Shown here: positions 56,647-64,000 of the stretch, piece after piece | How the letters are laid out: each line of letters opens with the position of its first letter | Position numbering within the stretch: the first letter of the stretch is position 1 | Source: Branchiostoma floridae | Lineage: Eukaryota > Chordata > Leptocardii > Amphioxiformes > Branchiostomatidae | Reading direction: 5' to 3' | Assembly: GCF_000003815.2 (NCBI RefSeq) | Contig: NC_049997.1 | Location: forward strand, 2,096,484-2,160,483 | DNA length: 64,000 nt | Program-made: the position numbers and the translations under genes | Notes under the pieces: model-generated | Told to the model about the DNA's origin: nothing | The model's database searches: none | Seen by the model: only the letters and a program-made list of their open reading frames with translations

Positions 56647-57060
56647 TGTAATATGGCATATGAATGGATTTAATTTTCAGAAAAAAATATAGATTTGTAT
56701 TGTGTGTATATTGTGTAATACCATCGATATTAACTGGTTTGAAGGACATTGATATTTGCTTCAATGATCTTAGAGACACCAACTAAGATAAGTGCGCCCG
56801 TAAAAACTGGCCATACAAGGTCACTGTATTTTTTTGTCGTGTCAATAAAGCTAAAGGTATGAAATCCAGACAATGTCATGATTCTTTGAGTCTAAAATTA
56901 TAATTAACCATATTTCGAGTGTGTTTGCGCTGTCGTTGTAGATTATGGTTTGTGTCAAAGCCAAGGATTCTAGAAATGCTGAAATATGTGGGTTTGACGG
57001 AACAGGCATTGAGATTCCCCTACTTGTAAACTATCTAACATTGACTATCATAATTCTAGC

Positions 57061-57223
57061 AGGTGCCATAATACCGCCACCTCTAGTGGTCTTCCCAAGA
57101 TTGTCTTCAACACCGAATGTTAAATATCCTAAATGTAATACAATTCAGTTATTTAGGTGTTGAAGACAATCTTGAGAAGGCCTCTATAACAACGTTTTTT
57201 GAGATGGCGGTATTATGGCACCT
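57061..57223. mobile_element. palindromic MITE, about 163 bp
   Basis: AGGTGCCATAATACCGCC is inverted at the right (GGCGGTATTATGGCACCT), and GATTGTCTTCAACACC pairs with GGTGTTGAAGACAATC. The two arms meet around a short AT centre. A 22-bp asymmetric insert is visible in the right arm. Confidence 0.7.
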
Positions 57224-57245
57224 GGTGGAATTATGTGAATGTATG

Positions 57246-57345
57246 NNNNNNNNNNNNNNNNNNNNNNNNNNNNNNNNNNNNNNNNNNNNNNNNNNNNNNN
57301 NNNNNNNNNNNNNNNNNNNNNNNNNNNNNNNNNNNNNNNNNNNNN
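57246..57345. other. assembly gap, 100 N
   Basis: No feature crosses this join. Confidence 0.99.
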
Positions 57346-57650
57346 TTAGACGTTTAAACAAAATAACAAACGCCCGCTTTAGGCATTACCTTACAAAAAC
57401 CATGGAGGTTATCCTTAACGCTGTATTAAACTCAGCTGTCTGAAAATGACTTATAGGCTTTTGTAGTCTGGAAGCCGGTGATCCCAGTTTAGGTGCTTCC
57501 ACTTTCGGCCACAGTAAATAAATTTTGTGGGATGACATCCTCAGCAGACGACAAGAGTAATTGTTGTTACCCCCCTCCGAAAAAAACGTACAGACAAAAA
57601 CCACGTAGGGCGGCTTGTGCCCTTAGCTTTGGGGCCCATGGATAGAGTCC

Positions 57651-57790
57651 TTGCATGTTTTGAGTTTATTTACATGTTTCTATCGAGTTTCCAGCTAAAA
57701 TCAGCGATTTACCATTATGGCTGTATCCCTAGATCTGCCACCTGTTCAGTCATCAACTTTGAATTAATTGAGACTGTTTCTTGCCAGAGA
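57651..57790 (+). repeat. dispersed repeat, copy 1
   Basis: Shares GAGTTTATTTAC, TTCCAGC(T/C)AAAATCAGCG and CATGGCTGTAT-type words with 61750-61870, 4.1 kb away in the same orientation. Confidence 0.6.
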
Positions 57791-58242
57791 TATTTGATAC
57801 TTGATGCGTTGAAACTTGAAACGCTGTTAAAAAGTAACAAGGGACAAAGCATGGTATCGCAGCCAACAAGTCATTTATTCCTGTATCAAAGATGTGCACT
57901 GATGTAGTAAAAGTGACACTGCTGTGGTAGACTGGTGTCACTTACCTAATTTTTTTAGTTGGCTACTACTAGTACAGTCATTACTTCCATATTTTTGGTG
58001 CCACTTTTACAACTATCAAACTATAGTTTTGCTGCATCAACTACAGTCATGACCATCTTACCAGTGTCACTTTCACAAGTACAATCACTAGCTATAGGCT
58101 ACAATACATTTCCAATTTTCTTACTTTCTCGTCATCCGAAGACTGAATTTTTTTCTGAAATCAGGCGAAATTTCATAAACGCGCTGATGTTAACCCATCA
58201 GTTTATTTGTTGTGGTCTTCGGCTTTTCGAGAAAGGCCACAG

Positions 58243-58500
58243 CCTGTTATACAATTGATCTTACCCGGGGCAGCATTTATTTACCGCTTACCTTTCTTGA
58301 AGCTGGCTGAAGTCCTTGGTCTGAAAGCCGATGATCTACGAATAACAGTCGTTTCCACTTTGCACGTAGTCTCAGTTTGCTATACAATTGATCTATCCTG
58401 GGGCCGCACGTTTTATTGCTTACTATTCTTGAAACCGGCTTTTATAATCCAATGATCCAAGAATAACAGTCGTTTGAACTTTGCACATAGTCTATGAAGA
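58243..58500 (+). repeat. local tandem duplication of about 135 bp
   Basis: TATACAATTGATCT, TTTATT(T/G), CTTGAA, GAATAACAGTCGTTT and TTTGCAC-TAGTC recur in the same order in 58249-58370 and 58381-58500. Confidence 0.6.
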
Positions 58501-59424
58501 TTATCATGCGTTTTACACAACAGGGGGTCAGTGACATTTGTACAATCAACATTTTTATTCCCGTTTTAATGCTCTAGTTTTTATGTATCATCCAAAGGGC
58601 CTGACTTAGTTTCGCTGACCACAATTTTCCAGGATCACAACCATGACGCCCTTATTGGTGAATTGCACAGCCCAGATACAATCATGTAAATGTACCCTGA
58701 CTCTTGCTAAGCCTAATGGTTAGTGAAATTCAAATAGGAGTAAAATAGAGTCTATTGTAGCTGAGCAATCACGGATATCGGGCGTACCTGAATCTGCCAA
58801 GGTACAATTGAAGTTCATTGCAAGTTCTTACCGGTGGAATATCTCAGGTAATACGAAAGTCACCTAATCTGAAAATCCAATCGCTTGAGTTCAGTAACTG
58901 CTTTTTGACGTATCATAGTTTATTACCCGGATGTCTAACCTTCATCGACGTATGTTTTCTGTTATGCCATTGAAAATAGTTCCTAAAAATGTGAATGTAT
59001 TAGTGGTAGAGATTCGTTTGGGGGTTGGGGTCCGGTAAACGAATTCAAGTCCGATAATTGTTGGCTTACAATCGAACCGCAGTCCTCCACTGACATCTGT
59101 TCCACGCAGCATTCTGAAATACGGAATGCGCTGGCGATTTCAAGACATTTGAATAGCTTTAGAAGTTGATTACATTTCTAAGTGAATAAGCATAACTTAT
59201 CCGAGACAATCTTGTTTACAGCGTGGGTTTCTAATAGTGAGTGACCTATGATGTCATCATATTTCTAATGAGTCTGGGCTGACAGAATAAGAAGAAAACT
59301 AGAGTGGGTCTTGTTTTCATAGTCCACCACTTCCAACCCTGATCCCACCATATTCTGCCACTTAACGTCGCAAACGTCACTTAGAAATTCGATTAGAGAG
59401 ACATCTTTTCCAAACAAAGCACCT

Positions 59425-59935
59425 TTGCAGAAAAAAATGCAGACGGCCACGGTGAATGAGAATACAGTCCGAGCTGTACCGCGCCTTAAGAACACGGACT
59501 GTGAGTCAGACCCTGTTGACAGGCCTCATACCGAGATTCCCCTCTCTCGAACTGATATTCAGACAGTAAAAGAACCTCCCATGCCACACCTGGTTGGAGA
59601 CACAACAGCTCATAAGGAATCTGATTCAACCGATGGACAACGAGATGGTCAAGATGCGGTTCAAGAAAGTTGCAAGACTCTTTCACTTATCTATGAAGAC
59701 ACGGCGGAAAAACCGGTCAGGCCAATGTCAGGTATCTACGATCCACGAGACTGTACAGATCACGAGGTTTCGTCAAAGATCTATCAGGAATCAAACGAAA
59801 CATCTGCTGAGAAAAAGGAGTCCGAGTCTGCGATGTACCAGGCAGGGGCCACACTCGAACAACACGGCGCCAAAGGGGATGAAACTGGAGACATATCTGC
59901 CTTCATTCCTGATCCTACAGCAAAGAGAACTACAG
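59425..59935 (+). CDS. candidate first exon with Tyr-based motifs, unrecognised gene
   Basis: Open frame of about 170 codons from ATG 59425 (or 59437) to a possible donor at 59936 (ACAG/GTTGGT). It is hydrophilic and probably disordered. Repeated tyrosine sites lie in LSLIYEDTAE, MSGIYDPRD, SKIYQESNE and ESAMYQAGA. From memory, amphioxus type II membrane C-type lectin-like proteins have cytoplasmic N-termini of this style (IYED..., ...MYxxGA); that is a guess about family, not a match. No transmembrane exon was found downstream. Confidence 0.4.
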
Positions 59936-60000
59936 GTTGGTATTCAAAAATATTTATACTGATAAAGGGGGCCGCCCTAAGATGGTTCCCGTCGTAAGAT

Positions 60001-63000
60001 GGCACGGATTTTTTGCTGATCTTATCATCCATAAGTACACCGTGTTTGTTGCCACTGACTATGCTGATTACAAAGGTAAATAAACCAAGTCCATGCACAC
60101 AGCTTTAATTTGCATTCCAAGTATACTATATATATTTACTTCATGTTTTTTTTTTTAAACAGACTTCTAACAGTAATGTTGACAGTGCTGAATCACTGCG
60201 GTCACCGGCCTCTGCGTATTGGCAGCTCGTGTCGCTAACTATACGAACTCTTCCAAGCAGTCACACAACTGCCATGATACACATAAATAAAGCACCATAA
60301 AACAGTATAAATATGGGTCTTCAAATGTTTGTTGAGTAGAAAAGCAACCAAAAGGAAGCGACATAAACATTGCCACCACTGTACTCCCAAGGGAGTGTGG
60401 CCGTGAAGGTGGCAGACTAGAGAACGCTCCAGAGATTTAATTGACTGTAACAAATGATTCGTGCTGTCTATGAAAATAAGAGTTGATAGAGAGATGTAGA
60501 TGATATTTTCATATAATCAGACAGAGTTTTGTTGATGTTGGCGGTGTCGTTTTTTTGTAATGTTTCGGGCATTCACAATCAGTGCATTCAGCCCATTGCC
60601 CGTAAAACATCAGCTGGATTGTTCTAGGTACAGCCTTCCTCATGTGATACAAGAAGTACATACGGTCACGATTTCACTGTCAAAAGAAAGCTAAAATATC
60701 ATACTATTAATTCTTTTCTGTGTACTTAAATTTACCACTTACAAGAGAGCAAAATGTAAAAAAAGCGTACCAAGTCAGGCCCACTGTCCAGCATAGCACG
60801 AAATTGTCTCACAGTGTTTGCCGCTTGTAACACGCAGCGCGAAAGGTTCATGAACCACATGAATGCATTTCTTATTCAAGTATGTTGTTCAAATCTATGT
60901 GTAAAAAATTCAGTTATCAAAATTTGACCACTCTCAGGCAACTAGTGATGGAGCGCTATGAGTTTGAGCGCAAGAAAAAGCGTACCATGTTGGGGCACCT
61001 CCCGTTACATAGAAATACGACATTGGTATAATTTGGAATTTTTAGTGATTCATTATCTCTCAAAATATTGAATATTTATACTACTTACAAGGCTAAAGGG
61101 GATCTAACAAAAGAGCCGATAACAATTGATCTTTAACACGTTATCTCAAAACATTTTCATTCTTTGTAGCCCTAATTATTACACAAGAAAAGCTGTGATT
61201 TTGCCATAAAAGATGCATCCCTATAGCTAGTCTAGCTCTAAAGGGTTGCCCTGGCATCTGTTAATCATTAACTCCCAAAAGACATAGATATCTGGAATCA
61301 CAGCCCTACCTCACCGTGTGTGATGTTACTGACAATTCACACATTCGCCTCCTTAGGATAGTAAATTGATATATGAGGGTATATATGGGGTAGGCCATTT
61401 TTGTTCATTTCTATGGGGATTGATTTGGCATTAGTCGCAAGCCACATGCTTCAGTTAACTCATATCTATAAAAAATGACGTTTCCTTCTTCCTTAGTTTT
61501 TTTTAACCCTGCCTCCAAGTAGCGCATCAAAATTCAGGAACTGATGTTGGCATTCGAGGGGAGAACTGCTAGTCTTATGTCATGTTGTGTTTTGCGTTGT
61601 CAAACTATTTTAGGGTTCTGCCTTGTTGATGATTGCCCTATATCTATACGTGTAATCGTCTATATCTCTTAAGGATCATGAATAGACCTTCGGTCTGCCC
61701 TCATACGTTATTGAAAGGGTACGTAGGGATCTGATGTAAAGAACAAATGATAACATGTTTGGAGTTTATTTACTTGCTTCTTTCAGGTTTCCAGCCAAAA
61801 TCAGCGATTTGCCATCATGGCTGTATCTTTAGCTCTGACACCTGTTTTCTTGTCAGAGAGGCAGTGATATTTATTATGTTAGTTCAAAATTTAACGATAT
61901 GGCTGACAGCTGTCAATTACATGTCTGTATATATGTCAATTACATGTCTGAATTCTTCTAGAAGTAGGGACCCCACAATTCTCTCGTGCACGCAGAATCC
62001 ATCAAAAACCATAAATTTAGACTATTGAAAACCCTCTCTTAGTGCGATTTTATCTGGCACGTATGTAGTTTTGGGGTGGCTAAGGTAGCTATGGAAAACC
62101 CTAAAATGTTTAATAAGTTTAAAGAAATCACCATCTTTGGGGGTTTCTCACCCCTGCGGATATTGGGATCATTGTGAGTTGGCTGTTATGGGCTTACAGG
62201 GTGGGTTTGTTTTTTTGTTTGTTCATTCGCAAAAAACACATAAAACAATACAAAAAAGAATACATAAAACACTACAGGTGCAGGAGGAGGGAAAAAACGT
62301 AAACGGCTTCTACTATGCCCTCCTTCTCAATACTAAACAAAATGTATGATAGTCAATAATTAACGAAGAAATGTAAGACAGAGGATGTGATAATGAAAAT
62401 AGGATCATCAAATGATAATAGAAAAAAAAATGATATAAGATAATAACTGACCATATGAGACTACTATAAGGGGCTAGGTTTTTTGCCAACTAGCCGCATG
62501 GAATTTTTTGAAAATGTGTTTATCAAAAGCAAGATGACAGTTGTTGGAACATGGGAGCATTTAGGGAGAGAATTTTCAAGTTTGAAAGTATTGCCTCTTC
62601 CTCCACCCATTTTTTTAGGATAACACACATTACTGGTATATACTGGAACAGTGTATGATTTTGATTTGATTTAATCGGCTGTATAATATGAGAAATACAG
62701 CCAGGACTATCCAACTAGCCGGATGCTATCATCAAGGGCTAGCCCTGGTAGCAGTACAATATACAATAACAGCATTATCGATACAGGTAACTTTGGCTAC
62801 AGAGGTGATCCGTGTTTACAGCTTGACTAGTAGTCGTACGATCTATGATATCAGTCTATGATGCAAGTTATATCACTAGGTTATCAATATAAGGCTACTT
62901 TGCGCGATTACCACATGTGGACGCTATAATTTATACGTATTATACAGTGCATATCGTTCAGTAAGAAAAGTGTTAGTTGCTAGCAGTAGTAATATCAGTA

Positions 63001-63160
63001 ATACAATTACTATTACTATTATTATTGTCCCAATCTTTTACAATGCAATGAGAGACTTAAAAATGACTTTTCTTAATCCAAATATTAGTATGAAGTAATG
63101 CTAAATGATTGATGTATATTACGATAACCTCTGGTGGGTTGATAGGTAAGTTATTGTGAC
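60001..63160. other. non-coding stretch
   Basis: AT-rich, no supported exon. Apart from the repeat at 61750-61870, I see only short runs such as ATTATT near 63000. Confidence 0.4.
61750..61870 (+). repeat. dispersed repeat, copy 2
   Basis: Direct counterpart of 57651-57790. Confidence 0.6.
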
Positions 63161-63167
63161 GGCGCGT

Positions 63168-64000
63168 TTATTACCTTCGCCGAGAAGTTTGTATTTTCTG
63201 TTAAGGCCTCATGTTGTGTTCCTATATGTAGGTCAACAGCATATAACTCGAGAAGCTGTGTATGGATTTTAATGATATTTGGTATTTCAGTAGTGGTTGC
63301 GGACAGGAAGGTCGTGTTTGGAAATGGTGGGCGTAACCTTTTTCCGTCAGGGCGGTAGCGGGCCGAACGTGTGCGTCCGCTTTCTTGTGAACAGCATTAC
63401 TCGAGAAACCTTGAATGGATCCTGATATTTGGTAGGTGGGTGGGGGTCAGAATAAAAATCAAGGTCAAGTTCGATAATTGGCCCCCTAGTGTCTGTCTAA
63501 GGTACTGCAGCAAAACTTTTAATTTTGACACTTCATGTTCTGGACATGCCGTGGTCATGATTTTGAGTGGTAGATAGCCCTTGGAGCAGAGAGTAAGTGC
63601 TGTAATTTTGTACCCCCTAGCGGCTTTTTTAGAACTGCAGGCACAGATTTCCTTTCAAACTTTGGACGAAAATAACTCGAGAACGTGCTGACAGATCATC
63701 AGGATTTTGGTATGTAAATAGAATGAGTGATGACTTACATAATTACTAATTATGCTAATCAACAGCTAATTTACATAGTTAATGAGGAAAGTTCATAAAC
63801 CCATGCCAACAGCATATAACTCAAGAAGCTGTGTATTGATTTTCATGACATTTTGTATTTAGGTAGCGGTTGCAGAGAGAAAGGTTGTGTTCGAAAATGG
63901 TTGGCGTAGCATTTTTTGTTAGGACGGTAGCGGGCCGAGTGTGCGCGTCTGTTTGTTTGTGGAATGCATAACTCGAGTAGCCTTGAAAGTATCCTGATAA
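63168..64000 (+). repeat. repeat with period about 570 bp, running off the window
   Basis: CAACAGCATATAACTC(G/A)AGAAGCTGTGTAT occurs at about 63234 and 63808, each followed by GTAGTGGTTGC/GTAGCGGTTGC, GGTAGCGGGCCGA and a second ACTCGAG box. ATAACTCGAGAA boxes also recur inside each unit. Begins near TTACCTTCGCCGAGAAG. Family not assigned. Confidence 0.65.

Larger units (their letters stand above)
57346..59424. other. non-coding stretch with local repeats
   Basis: No supported exon. Contains one member of a dispersed direct repeat (57651-57790) and a local tandem duplication (58243-58500), listed separately. Confidence 0.4.

Overview
KIND OF ORGANISM. This is animal nuclear DNA: AT-rich, intron-containing genes with GT-AG splice sites, dense interspersed repeats and N gaps. 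Recognisable genes are a DENND4-family Rab GEF, a B-type cyclin, ALG14, a PLD1/2-type phospholipase D, a small C2H2 zinc-finger gene and an intronless rhodopsin-class GPCR of MECA-like type. Single unduplicated-looking copies, the GPCR type and the repeat landscape (hAT, MULE, piggyBac-like, mariner MITEs, tRNA SINEs, several LINEs) suggest an invertebrate deuterostome, most likely a cephalochordate (Branchiostoma). The taxon is inference; no search was run.

LAYOUT. The window is a scaffold of twelve contigs: eleven gaps, ten of exactly 100 N and one of 175 N. 1-560: end of a Cys-rich ORF open at the window edge. 3.2-14.6 kb: DENND4 on the minus strand, nine coding exons spliced in frame, with a 4.3-kb fold-back element in intron 1. 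14.6-28.4 kb: mostly non-coding, with a hAT-type element, a mariner-like MITE, and an unclassified element built from minisatellites. 28.5-45.8 kb: a zinc-finger gene, a divergent cyclin B promoter and first exons, a tRNA-derived SINE, and a complete 4.24-kb MULE with an apparently intact transposase. 45.9-48.8 kb: two decayed LINE reverse transcriptases. 50.3-50.7 kb: first two exons of ALG14. 51.0-53.0 kb: three exons of a phospholipase D. 53.3-54.8 kb: piggyBac-like element and the start of a LINE ORF1. 55.2-56.6 kb: the GPCR. 57-64 kb: one candidate exon plus repeats.

MAIN RESULT. The contig at 35145-45834 appears to be placed backwards. Its last 2404 bases (43431-45834) are the reverse complement of the last 2404 bases of the preceding contig (32641-35044), and each copy runs exactly to an N gap. 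A 207-residue three-finger C2H2 gene independently supports this: exons A-C lie on the plus strand of one contig and exons B-E on the minus strand of the other, and A-B-C-D-E join with matching splice phase into one ORF of 624 nt. Flipping the contig and merging the overlap restores the gene. It then stands head-to-head with cyclin B across a promoter with two CCAAT boxes 33 bp apart and a CHR element, the arrangement of G2/M genes.

Other notable items: a MULE transposase with PHD-like and FLYWCH-like zinc fingers and a 9-bp target duplication; the 1.5-kb-arm fold-back element ending in TTAA; a repeat family with tandem cores and hairpin ends; and a GPCR that has lost the DRY, NPxxY and TM3-Cys signatures.
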